Shown here: piece after piece, positions 32,456-41,569 of the stretch
Layout of the letters: every line of letters begins with the position of its first letter
Numbering within the stretch: position 1 is the stretch's first letter
Origin: Zygaena filipendulae
Taxonomy: Eukaryota; Arthropoda; Insecta; Lepidoptera; Zygaenidae
DNA length: 64,000 bases
Reading direction: 5' to 3'
Assembly (NCBI GenBank): GCA_907165275.2
Contig: CAJRBF020000003.1
Coordinates: 778,930-842,929 of the forward strand
Made by a program: the position numbers and the translations under genes
Notes under the pieces: generated by a model
Databases searched by the model: none
What the model saw: the letters and a program-made list of their open reading frames with translations, nothing else
Told to the model about the DNA's origin: nothing

Positions 32456-33172
32456 AGCGCGCACGGCAGCTAGCATATCGGCTTTTCGTCTACGTTGCGT
32501 AAATCCCACGATGATATTTGGAGGAATATGGGTGGTGTTATTCACGTCGTTCACCGTCAAGTCAACGCCGTCGCGACCTTTTTGGTTGAAACGTCGAACT
32601 CGATGAACAAAGTCTATGTCTGAGGATGAAAATTGGAAACCTATCTTATTTGCGATGTTCTGCACGATAGTATGGAGATTTTCGCTCTTCTGTACAGGAA
32701 TTCCAGATATTTCTAGATTATTAATCCTTCCTTGTTGTTCCTTAATTCGTAATTGTTCGTTGAGGTCACAGATCGTTGATTGCAAGTCGACAATATCTTT
32801 AGACATAGTATTTATTTTTTGATCATGTGCACTACTGGAAGATTTCAACATACCTATGTCATTTTTAAGTAAATTTTGTTCGTCGGATATATTTTGGATA
32901 GAATATTTAAAATCGTTCATCTGTGACTTAATTCCATTTAAATCATTACGCAATGCATCAAGACTATGTTTTAAATTCTCGTTAAAGGAATCAAGGGTAC
33001 CTTTTAAGGTTTCATTAATATTTTTTTGAAATTCCGACATAATCTCCTGATAATTACAACTGCAATCCGGTGTTTTTCGCTTCCTTAAATTGAATCCAGA
33101 ACAAGCCACATCATCAAGCCTTGACAAATCAGGCTGAGATCCAGACTTAGGAGGGCTCCTGTGTACACTCAT
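32420..33172 (-). CDS. LINE ORF1p (coiled coil + RRM-like)
   Basis: A true ATG at 33172 opens 250 codons. The N-terminal Ser/Pro-rich segment is followed by LRKRKTPDCSCN and a long coiled coil (residues about 42-140, heptads such as LKHSLDALRNDLNGIKSQM). The RRM-like RINNLEISGIPVQKSENL block and DFVHRVRR follow. The last residues after about 230 are a fusion artefact, because the frame crosses into the RT GVPQGS block in the wrong phase and ends at 32420. The normal ORF1 end is thus lost. ORF1p would coat LINE RNA. It might still be made as a nearly complete protein. Confidence 0.7.
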   Translation of the reverse strand: MSVHRSPPKSGSQPDLSRLDDVACSGFNLRKRKTPDCSCNYQEIMSEFQKNINETLKGTLDSFNENLKHSLDALRNDLNGIKSQMNDFKYSIQNISDEQNLLKNDIGMLKSSSSAHDQKINTMSKDIVDLQSTICDLNEQLRIKEQQGRINNLEISGIPVQKSENLHTIVQNIANKIGFQFSSSDIDFVHRVRRFNQKGRDGVDLTVNDVNNTTHIPPNIIVGFTQRRRKADMLAAVRARAFPRDRFWAP

Positions 33173-33347
33173 CGCGAATCAGTGCTCAAAAATCGAGATT
33201 AATTACTGTATACCGCACGCGCTCCGTACAAACAACGATTACCTAATGCAAACATACACGTTTTCAAGTTTAAGTAGGTACTACAAACAAGCGAGTTGTT
33301 ACGAATCGACACGCGTCCGACCATGAGAGTGCTCAATGACTGACTGA

Positions 33348-34927
33348 CGTGTTATTCAATCTACATATCACCGATGCGGCTGACTGGAGATGCCGGCCCT
33401 CTCCTACACCAGGGAAGGGTTGTTCGCTCTTCTTTCTGTTTTACCTTTCTTTTTATTATAAACATTACTGATGGGCCAATGCGCTCTGTGGCTCGATTGC
33501 TGGCTGCGGAGACAGACTGGAGCTACTGTGACTCGCAACCACATGTATGCTTACGTAGGTCCCTGCGCTTTGCGATCGAGACCGTTGTGCAGAGGCTGGG
33601 GGATCGGCTGTTGGCGACCTCGTCGCTGACGCTAGATTCTCGGCAACCTTTGTGTTTTTCAACACGATGTGCTTGCCAATGTTCTGATGTGGCAGAACGA
33701 GTTGGATGCCCGAGTGGGTTCACAGGGGAGAGAGAGCCATTCAACTCTACAGCTACGGCTAGGCTACGGCCTCACTGCTTGCAGTATGACAGAGAGTTCA
33801 TCAGCTGAAGTTCCAGGTTCCAGGGAGAGATTGGTCTCCGACAACACACACATACAATTTTGGATCACTGTGCTGGGGTTTGGTTTGTGGTGGTCCCACC
33901 CAACCCTGGTCTTCGGGCTGGCACATATTCAAGGGCTCACCATGGCTCCAACGCGGCGGTAGTCTTCGGACTGGGGACGTACAGTCTCCTCACGGGATTC
34001 CTGAAACGGACGCTGGTGAATGATCTTAGATGTAACCATCTAGAATGATCCTCTACCTTGTGAAACAGGTTGGGGGAGGTGACGAAGGCATTGTGCTGGA
34101 TGGTCATCACCGTGGAATAGCGCAGGAGGGGCTATACCACCTTCCGGCGAATACTTATGTATTAACTGGAAGCCTTACCTTCAGTTTGACGTCGGGATTG
34201 GTTGCAGTGCCAACAATCATTTCACGTAGTACTTGAGGTTCCTGTGGCCAATGCTTGCGTCATGCTGAGGGGACAAAATCTGGTCGACCTTGGAATAGAA
34301 TCGTCTGGGTGGTTTATTAAATATATTTATGCGTCCTGGCAATGTCTGAGCCATCTGAGCCAGGAATGGTAGCTTTTGACGAGATGTTGACCGGGGTTAA
34401 ACCGACAAACACAAACTAAAACAGATTATAGGGATAGACAAACATAAGGGTCAAGATTATTCAAACTTAGCCTACAAGCCGATAGATTAGGCCGGAAAAC
34501 AAACTAATAAAATAGGGCATCGATATAATGTTAGGGAGGCAGGTCGTCACAAACAAACTAACAAAACTAGATCATCCACATAAATAGATTAAAAATAGAT
34601 CATCCACCTAAGGTTAGAAAAGAGGTCGCACGAAAGCAATAAAAATAGGGATTCGTCCGTGTACTAATCTAAAACCGTCCGTGTATTCGCTAAGCATAAA
34701 TTAGAGATCGTTCATGTATTAACTTTAGAATCTTAGCTATAAACTTAACCAAAACTAAAAACTATGATGCAAATACTAAGACGATAGTTCAATCTCAACC
34801 TAAAAGAATCATAGGTTACTGCACACAACGAAGTTAGAGTCCTAACCACTAGACAATCAGGCCAAATTAGAGATCATCGTAGTAAGAAGTAGATCGGAGA
34901 AAGTCGCGCGAGGGGGGGTAAGTTACA
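33348..34927 (+). repeat. LTR-B: family A LTR, 3' 1.58 kb only
   Basis: Begins at cgtgttattcaatc, deep inside the LTR, and ends at the true LTR end GTAAGTTACA (34927). The 5' third is absent. Beyond the later family A insertion, its right flank is the LINE at 61373, so LTR-B once stood in that LINE. It contains a 144-codon ATG frame (33374-33808) also found in other copies, with no known domain and with overlapping antisense frames. Confidence 0.88.
34790..34863 (-). other. tRNA-His-like stretch in LTR-B
   Basis: Same A-box, anticodon-loop and B-box-like blocks as the other LTR copies, antisense to the LTR. Confidence 0.65.
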
Positions 34928-35420
34928 TAGTGTGACGACCCATAAGGTCCTATAAAATTTTTTTGGTTATAATTAAAATCTTAAATAATTATTAAAGTAT
35001 AGAAGATAATAAAATACACCTATAAAATTACATTTAAAACATATTAGAGGACATTGCGGTTCAAATAACATCGAAAACAAGTTTTAGTACGTTTATCAAT
35101 AATAACTTCTAAAGTTAGGACAAAATATTATATGAAGGAAAGTGCTTATATTAGGGAATTCCAAATGTATGTTAAGTTTCAAGAGTATAGGATCAAGTTA
35201 GAAAACGCGAATCCCCCCATGCAGGCGTCTCGGAATACAGGGCCGAACGCACCGCCAGTATCCACGGGCCGTATATCTACGGGGAATACGGAGGTGAAAA
35301 AATGTCCTGACGACAAAAGTTTGTTGGGAAAGTAAATTGATAATAGTGTAATAATAAACGAATGCGCTGGGGAGGGAACGTCTAAGGGACAATAAATATA
35401 ATATTAAACTACTGAACCGT

Positions 35421-35577
35421 AATTCGAAGCCTATACAATAATAATGAGAGGCACATCCGTTTCCCTTTGTTTCATTGCTCGCACGACTTCCGGTCCCTAC
35501 CCCCCTCTCCACCGCCTGCAGGTTTGCCGCGTCTTTTGTGTGTATAAAACTAGAGCGGCGTGCTTCTTGTGTCATTG
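35421..35577. repeat. DIRS left inverted terminal repeat
   Basis: 157 bp from aattcgaagcctata to cttcttgtgtcattg, inverted and nearly identical at 40190-40346. A TATA-like 'gtgtataaaac' and purine/pyrimidine tracts suggest the promoter. The 14 bp outside it (35407-35420) are unique to the left end. From 35578 to 35939 lies the AT-rich leader, with no gene. Confidence 0.9.
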
Positions 35578-35939
35578 GCGTTCAGTTTCCCGAAGTGAAC
35601 GGTCGAAGTGTCGAAAATAAACACAGAACTTGTGGGTAAGACACAGATATTATTCTGAACCGTATATTCATTGCATATCGCAAAGTTTTAGTTGAAATAA
35701 TTAAGTACCCACGATTAAATAGTTCTTTTTGTTTTAGCAAAAAGGTAAGCTAAATAAATAACAAAAGTGGGTTTTTGTCTTTGTTCTTTATTTCAAACGG
35801 TTTTTTCCGTTCGGTTTTTAATTTAATTTTTTATTGTTACTTTATTTGGATAAATACCTACTTCCTAAAGGTCCTTTTATCGCTTACTGTGTAGAATTCG
35901 TTAATAAACATTTAAATATTTTCAGAATTTAGATTCACA

Positions 35940-36976
35940 ATGAGTGATGTTCAGAAAGATGATGTTAGAGTACCACGAAGGTCGAAAAGTGCTTCGAGTT
36001 CTACTTCATCTTCGAGTTCTACTTCAAGTGGATCGGAGAAGCGACGCAATAAAAAATCAAGACGTCGGGGTCGCCGTCATCGTTCCGATCACACTATGTT
36101 AAAAAGATTAACAGAAGAGGTAAATAATTTACGTAATTATATACAGCATCCTGTTTATTCCAGCACACCATGTGTTTCTCAATCAGAACAAACGCAATTT
36201 GATTGTATAGATGCAAATGTAAGTGGTAATTTGTATGGTCCCGAGTTAAGCTCGGAAGTACCCCCCGATTTTAATATAAATTTAGAAACTAGTCTAAAAG
36301 AACCTACTATTCCTAAAACGTCTGAGGAGTACCTCAATGTTTTGAAAAGTATACAGCGTTTTGAACAACAGTCATGGAGTGAAGTGCGTTACTCAGAAGT
36401 GCAAAAAACTTATAGTCATTCGCCAGGCTTCATTGAACTAGAAGCTAATGAAGAAATTAAAGATTATGAACTCTCAAATCGATTATCAAATTTGTCAAAG
36501 AACCAATGGTCAAATCTGCCTTAAGAAAGATACCGCCTACGTGTTCACAATTATTTATACCTGAAGCTTTTACGACTGTTATCGAAAAAGCGGGTGGGGT
36601 CCGAAAAGCCTTTTGGCCTCGACCTAAAAATTCTATGAGTGCTCCTGCTGCGCAAGCAGGTAGAAATGCAACAACAAACCGCTCCTCACGGGAGCTAAAT
36701 ACTAATGCTAGTTTGCCTGCGCAAGGCAAACGGCGTATGCACAACCAACCTCCCGCGCAGGGAGGAACTCACCATGCTCAAAACAATTGCAATGACGTTT
36801 GTCATCATTGTCCTGCGCAAGGACCAAGCAGTTATGGGTATCAAAGGTCACGCTACGAGAATAATCAGCCCTTTCGGACAAGAAACTGGCGTTCTAACCA
36901 GCACGTTTCAAAGCAGGCCCCAGAAAAGCGTGGAGCGTCCCCTTCGGGGCCAAGGAACAAGCGCAAAAGATTCTGA
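35940..36976 (+). CDS. DIRS Gag-like ORF, with a frame change
   Basis: ATG at 35940 opens 194 codons. They hold a Ser-rich/basic N-terminus (KSASSSTSSSSSTSSGSEKR, then KKSRRRGRRHR) and a coiled-coil-like MLKRLTEEVNNLRNYI, and end at a TAA at 36522-36524. A second frame overlapping from 36506 continues with similar protein character to 36976. It holds AFTTVIEKAGGVRKAFWPRP and a basic C-terminus with CNDVCHHC and repeated PAQG motifs. The two halves look like one Gag split by a one-base shift, natural or mutational. Its C-terminus overlaps the RT frame. Confidence 0.7.
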
Positions 36977-36989
36977 CTCAAGGGTGTTT

Positions 36990-38849
36990 CAAGCGGGGCA
37001 ACTTCCAAAATTTTACCTTCGATGGAAGAACATGAATGCGCCCGCTTATATACTCAAAATTATACAAGGCTACCGAATACCATTTATTCAGAAGCCGCCG
37101 CTTATCATGCCTATAGAAAGGAGATTGGTGACACCATCATCTCCAGAAATGTTGTCGGTTATACAGACTCTAAAGCGTCAGCAAGTTTTAAAACCGGCAA
37201 AATGGAGTCCAAGTTTCCTCTCAACACTATTTTTAATTCCAAAAGGAGACGGAACCCTGAGGCCTGTTTTCAATCTAAAGGGTTTGAACAAATATGTACA
37301 CACGCAAAGATTTCGACTTATAAACATAACAAGAGTAACAGACTTCATACAAACCAACGACTGGTTGGTCAAGATAGATCTGTCACAGGCTTATTTTCAC
37401 TTGTCTGTAAGAAAAACTCACAGACGATACCTCCGCCTCTTGTACGAGGGTCAGTTGCTAGAAATGACATGTCTGCCATTTGGCTTAAGTTCGGCGCCAC
37501 GTGTATTTGCTTCCCTGACAAATTGGATAGCACAATCCTTACGAGACGATGGTGTGAGAATTGTTGTATATTTGGACGACTTTTTAATCGCCCATCAAAA
37601 CAGCAATGTTTTAATAAATCATGTAAAGCTAGTTACTCAAAGGTTATCCCATTTGGGTTGGCAAATCAACCATCAAAAGTCAATGTTGGTGCCGCAAACA
37701 CGCCTCGAATATCTCGGGGTGTTATGGGATTCCAAAGAGGACATAAAGTTGCTACCCGACAAAAAGATCCACAAGATTGTTTCTATGGGGTACAATTTAA
37801 TAAATCGGAAGAAGGCAAGTCTCAGGCAACTGCAGGCTATGATAGGGGTATTAAATTTTGCCAGTTTTGTCATCCCACGAGGGAGATTACACTACCGATT
37901 CTTACAAAACCAAGCAAATCAATTACTCGAAATGAATCCCAAATCGATGTTCCCAATAGCCGAGAATGCTTTAACGGAAATACAATGGTGGTTGCAAAAT
38001 TGCCGCAAGACATCTCCAATTCGAATTCTACCACCTACGCACTACTTAACTACCGACGCATCGGACACAGCATGGGGAGCGAAGCTAAACAACTTGAGCT
38101 TATCAGGCCTCTGGTCTCAGGCGGAGGCTCCTTTGCATTGCAACCAAAAAGAACTGTTGGCCGTATTCAAGGTTCTAGAACAAGGTGTTTCACTTGGACT
38201 GAACAAAGCTTCACTCCTTTTGCAAAGCGACAGCCGAACGGTAGTATCGTTTTTAAGAAACGAAGGTGGAACTCGGTCAACGGCGTTAATGAATCTAACG
38301 TTTTTAATTTACGAATTGATCGACAATTTGGAAATTCAGCTAAGAGTTTATCACCTACCAGGAGTTTACAATGCCGAAGCCGACCATCTGTCGAGGTTGA
38401 AACGACCACCCGAGTGGCATCTGTTACCAAAAGCAACACAGACCATTTTTCACAAGTGGGGAGTCCCAGAGATAGATTTGTTCGCGTCACAAGCAGCACA
38501 TGTCGTCCAGGTTTACTCGACTCTAAACCAGAGAGATGGAGACGCGGCCTTTTGCGACGCTCTAAGCCGCAGATGGAGTTACAGTCTGGCCTGGGTATTT
38601 CCACCACCTTACTTGATGCCGAAAGTCCTCCAGCATATGAATCAGGCAAAGGGGTTTTATCTTGTGGTAGCTCCGAGGTGGGAGAAAGTGTTTTGGCGAG
38701 CCGATCTCCGGAACAGGGCAGTGGCTCCTCCTCACACGATACGGGATCTCCAAAATGTACTAATAGACCTGAATACCGGAGCAACACCCCCAAAGGTACA
38801 AAATCTGGTTCTGGAGGTTTGGAAATGTGGGGGTGGTCAGAGGATTTAA
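36990..38849 (+). CDS. DIRS reverse transcriptase-RNase H-methylase-like protein
   Basis: The frame is open from 36705, overlapping gag. RT begins at about 36990: WSPSFLSTLFLIPKGDG, RPVFNLKGLNKYV, VKIDLSQAYFHLSV, CLPFGLSSAPRVFASL and the active site YLDDFLIA. RNase H follows (LTTDASDTAWGAKL, KELLAVFKVLE, LQSDSRTVVSFL, NAEADHLSR). The end has the DIRS-specific DNA N6-adenine methylase-like block (WGVPEIDLFASQ, DALSRRW, WVFPPPYLMPKVL, VAPRWEKVFW). No stop interrupts about 620 codons. It is the replication enzyme of the element. The start codon is uncertain, and translation may be by re-initiation. Confidence 0.88.
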   Translation, partial: QAGQLPKFYLRWKNMNAPAYILKIIQGYRIPFIQKPPLIMPIERRLVTPSSPEMLSVIQTLKRQQVLKPAKWSPSFLSTLFLIPKGDGTLRPVFNLKGLNKYVHTQRFRLINITRVTDFIQTNDWLVKIDLSQAYFHLSVRKTHRRYLRLLYEGQLLEMTCLPFGLSSAPRVFASLTNWIAQSLRDDGVRIVVYLDDFLIAHQNSNVLINHVKLVTQRLSHLGWQINHQKSMLVPQTRLEYLGVLWDSKEDIKLLPDKKIHKIVSMGYNLINRKKASLRQLQAMIGVLNFASFVIPRGRLHYRFLQNQANQLLEMNPKSMFPIAENALTEIQWWLQNCRKTSPIRILPPTHYLTTDASDTAWGAKLNNLSLSGLWSQAEAPLHCNQKELLAVFKVLEQGVSLGLNKASLLLQSDSRTVVSFLRNEGGTRSTALMNLTFLIYELIDNLEIQLRVYHLPGVYNAEADHLSRLKRPPEWHLLPKATQTIFHKWGVPEIDLFASQAAHVVQVYSTLNQRDGDAAFCDALSRRWSYSLAWVFPPPYLMPKVLQHMNQAKGFYLVVAPRWEKVFWRADLRNRAVAPPHTIRDLQNVLIDLNTGATPPKVQNLVLEVWKCGGGQRI

Positions 38850-39802
38850 TAAATTGGTCTTCGGAACAAAAGAAACTTCTGCTCTCTGGTTGGCGAAGTT
38901 CTACATTGAATACTTACAAATCAGCTTGGAAACGTTGGTGTTCCTGGGCACAAACCAATAATATTAGGAATAAACCTACAGGATCAGATTTAGCAAGATA
39001 TTTGTCGGAATTGCACCAGAAAAACCGGTTTTCTTACCGAACAATTTTAGTACATAAATCTGTGGTATCAACCTTGACAAGTACGGATGATCCCGTGTTA
39101 CTAAGCTCTCATAAGCTGGTAAGGCAGGTTCTCAAAGCGATAGCGCTTAATAACCCTAAAAATTCAAAACCACCGATTTGGAACGTTGCAGATTTTGTTA
39201 AATATCTAACTGGAAGAAATATTGATCAAAATAGTTTATTTGATGTATCAAGGCACACAGCTGCCTTATTACTCCTTTGTTCGGGCAGAAGAATCCATGA
39301 CCTTACCCTGCTAGCTATAGATTCTGAACATTTCAGTGAGATAGAGGACTATGTAATATTCTGGCCACGTTTCGGGTCAAAGACGGATTCAACTGACCAC
39401 AGGCAGTCCGGTTGGAAGCTGCTAAATAATGTTCATGATAGCGCAACCAACCCTATCTTTTGGGTCAAGAAACTTATGACAACATCACAGTCTCGTAGAC
39501 AATCCTGTGACAGTAAGAATTTGTTTTTAACGACTAGAGGTAAGGCTAAAGCAGCCTCGAGAACGGTTATAGCAGGTTGGGTTAAGACTCTCCTAAAAGA
39601 GGCAGGTATAAAGGCAACTCCTGGAAGTACTAGAGCTGCAGTAGCCTCAAGGAATTGGATAGATAACTTTCCAATTGACCAAATTTTATCTCAAGGAAAT
39701 TGGCAATCAGCCAACACCTTTAAAAAATTTTACAGGCGGCAGATTAAGTCGTCTGAATTAAGTTGTGATAAGAATTTAAGTTGTTTTTTCCAATCAGTTT
39801 GA
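38825..39802 (+). CDS. DIRS tyrosine recombinase
   Basis: This protein integrates the circular DNA form by site-specific recombination. ATG at 38825 opens 325 codons; the frame is open back to 37022, but that part shadows RT. A SAM-like N-terminal core-binding domain (LLSGWRSSTLNTYKSAWKRW) is followed by the catalytic domain. It has LLLLCSGRRIHDLTLL (first Arg), the FGSKTD Lys turn, GSTRAAVAS (second Arg; the usual His is Ser/Gly here, as in many DIRS enzymes) and GNWQSANTFKKFYRR with the nucleophilic Tyr. It overlaps the RT frame by 25 nt. It looks intact. Confidence 0.88.
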   Translation: MWGWSEDLINWSSEQKKLLLSGWRSSTLNTYKSAWKRWCSWAQTNNIRNKPTGSDLARYLSELHQKNRFSYRTILVHKSVVSTLTSTDDPVLLSSHKLVRQVLKAIALNNPKNSKPPIWNVADFVKYLTGRNIDQNSLFDVSRHTAALLLLCSGRRIHDLTLLAIDSEHFSEIEDYVIFWPRFGSKTDSTDHRQSGWKLLNNVHDSATNPIFWVKKLMTTSQSRRQSCDSKNLFLTTRGKAKAASRTVIAGWVKTLLKEAGIKATPGSTRAAVASRNWIDNFPIDQILSQGNWQSANTFKKFYRRQIKSSELSCDKNLSCFFQSV

Positions 39803-39892
39803 TTCACCTAAAATTTTACAGGCGGCAGATAGTCATCCGAATTAAGTTGTGATAAGAATTTGTTGTTTTTATTTTTTCCAATCAGTTTGATT
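39724..39892. repeat. Direct duplication of the recombinase 3' end
   Basis: About 80 bp covering the Tyr region and stop of the recombinase (aaattttacaggcggcagat ... ccaatcagtttgatt) recur directly downstream at about 39810-39892 with small indels. The first copy ends the gene. The DNA from 39893 to 40051 is an AT-rich 3' UTR. Confidence 0.85.
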
Positions 39893-40051
39893 GATAATGA
39901 TTTATAGAATAGAATTATTAACTTTGTTTACATTGATTAATGTCTAAAAATAAATACAAGTGAAATCTACTTTAACTTTTAATTACAACCTAATGTGTTA
40001 CAACTCTTTTTCACATTGGCATTCCTCCACCGCCAGGCGATATCAAACACG

Positions 40052-40159
40052 TCTCATTATTATTGTATAGGCTTCGAATTACGGTACAGTAGTTTAATAG
40101 CGGCGTTTTACCTGAAAATAAAACGCTTATTAAAATACTTACCTAATTCGAAGCCTATA
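40052..40159. repeat. DIRS internal complementary region
   Basis: The block is the reverse complement of the left end (35407-35437) fused to the reverse complement of the right end (40338-40392). TAAT lies between them. The right-end part matches over all 46 nt outside the ITR; the left-end part has one mismatch. In the DIRS replication model this region templates joining of the two ends to form the circle. Confidence 0.9.
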
Positions 40160-40189
40160 ATTTAAAACCCTGCCTGGCTATATGAGCCG

Positions 40190-40346
40190 CAATGACACAA
40201 GAAGCACGCCGCTCTAGTTTTATACACACAAAAGACGCGGCAAACCTGCAGGCGGTGGAGAGGGGGGTAGGGACCGGAAGTCGTGCGAGCAATGAAACAA
40301 AGGGAAACGGATGTGCCTCTCATTATTATTGTATAGGCTTCGAATT
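40190..40346. repeat. DIRS right inverted terminal repeat
   Basis: Inverted partner of 35421-35577, followed by a 46-bp right-end extension (40347-40392) that ends CGCCGCT. Confidence 0.9.
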
Positions 40347-40587
40347 AGGTAAGTATTTTAATAAGCGTTTTATTTTCAGGTAAAACGCCGCTATTATTGC
40401 ACATTTATCAAACATAAAATTTATTTTCTCATACAAATTTTTTTAATAAATAATATACATGCAAAGTACGTCGTGGTCGAGCGGTCTGCGCGCAGAACGA
40501 TTTATCGGTTTGTGCAAGGATTCGTACACGCGACCTGAAAGTTTCGTCATTACTCATTGTGTCCTGATTGCGTTGTGCAGAGGCGAG

Positions 40588-41514
40588 TGTGCACACCTTG
40601 CACATGAGCACAGAAATACTTACGAAAATACTTACATACTTCACAGCGGTTTACCTCCATGTACCTACCATTACCAAACCGTGTACGTAACATACCTTTA
40701 CCGGGGAATTGGATTAAGGATCAGGAAGGTTGAAGGAGCAAGAGAGAAATAACATACACAGTGGAATCACCTTATTATCAAATCACAAGAAAGAAACAGG
40801 ACACGGACAACTTGTTATGTTATTCTTTATTGCCTAGCTGACTCAATTCCAACGAATTCCAGACAGAGGAAAGTGCGAGGAGCAATCTTGAAAAAGACGA
40901 CCTCGCTGGAGATTCGAAGGAACAGTCAAGCGACGTCACGTTCCTGGGTCACACTCACTGAAGTAACTACGCAAGCAAGATCAGGCAGTACATCAAAATG
41001 GAAAGAGTGGCTCTGAAAAGAGCCGTTTTTAATCGCCTGGATCTTGCGACGCTGTTGTACACCATCAAGCACCATGGAACTACTCGGTCGGAGACACCTG
41101 TATGGCACCACACGCACATCCACGATTCGCGGTCCGGCGCGAGACGCGCGGCCTTGCGCTCTCAACGATCGATGGCGACTGGCGCTTGAGACGCGGCGGA
41201 CTGAGCTCCTGCGCGCGCGCCGCCCGCGTCCTCCGCGCCGCGCACCCCGCGCATGCGCGGTGCGAGTGTGCGACGAGAGGAGACTATGAAATTCTAGGAA
41301 CTAGCATCTCGCTCGAATCTGTCCGCCATTTAATGTACGATTTCTCATTGGTTGTTTGGTTGTAAATATTTAATGTTGTGTTTTTGATTGGTTGTTAGTT
41401 TTAAGGTTTTCTGTATATATAGCGCTAAGTTTTTAACAATAAATCACTTCCAAAATTCCATTTCTACATCAAATGTGAGTTTAATACCTACCTGCTCGTA
41501 ATACCACCGCTACA
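40588..41514 (+). repeat. Gypsy-3 5' LTR
   Basis: TGTGCACACC...CCGCTACA. A TATATA box lies at 41414-41419 and AATAAA at 41438-41443, both near the 3' end, so U3 is long and R-U5 short. A GC-rich stretch (41150-41280) contains small open frames that are not supported as genes. Confidence 0.92.
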
Positions 41515-41515
41515 G

Positions 41516-41530
41516 TGGTGACCCTCCGAC
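41516..41530 (+). other. Gypsy-3 primer-binding site (tRNA-Trp-like)
   Basis: TGGTGACCCTCCGAC follows the LTR after one base. It matches the tRNA-Trp complement (TGGTGACCCCGACG) for 9 nt, then carries an extra T. Gypsy-2 has the exact site. Confidence 0.65.
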
Positions 41531-41569
41531 AATCAAGAAGAAAAAAGGAATCAACAAAAGGCTGAAGCT

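Larger units (their letters stand above)
31287..33347 (-). mobile_element. Internally deleted Jockey/CR1-like LINE
   Basis: The minus-strand element has a 5' UTR of about 175 bp, complete ORF1 (33172-32420), then RT from its GVPQGS block onward, a 3' UTR of about 400 bp (31700-31313), and a (AAAAT)n tail at 31287-31312. The endonuclease and two thirds of RT are deleted, so it is non-autonomous. The right side runs directly into LTR-B at 33348. No target duplication was found. Confidence 0.8.
35407..40392 (+). mobile_element. DIRS1-like tyrosine-recombinase retrotransposon
   Basis: The 4986-bp element sits in the family A LTR between two ATTA tetranucleotides (35403-35406, 40393-40396), where the empty site has a single one. 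It has 157-bp inverted terminal repeats, outer single-copy ends, an internal complementary region joining both ends, and gag, RT/RNase H/methylase-like and tyrosine recombinase frames. This is the complete DIRS layout. Apart from a possible gag frameshift the reading frames are open, so it is young. Confidence 0.93.

Noticed and set aside
37022..38824. N-terminal 600 residues of the recombinase frame
   Set aside because: They are the RT gene read in another frame; low-complexity, no domain.
41044..41365. Small open frames in Gypsy-3 LTRs (also 51131-51452)
   Set aside because: Overlapping in several frames in a GC-rich LTR patch and duplicated with the LTR; no protein character.
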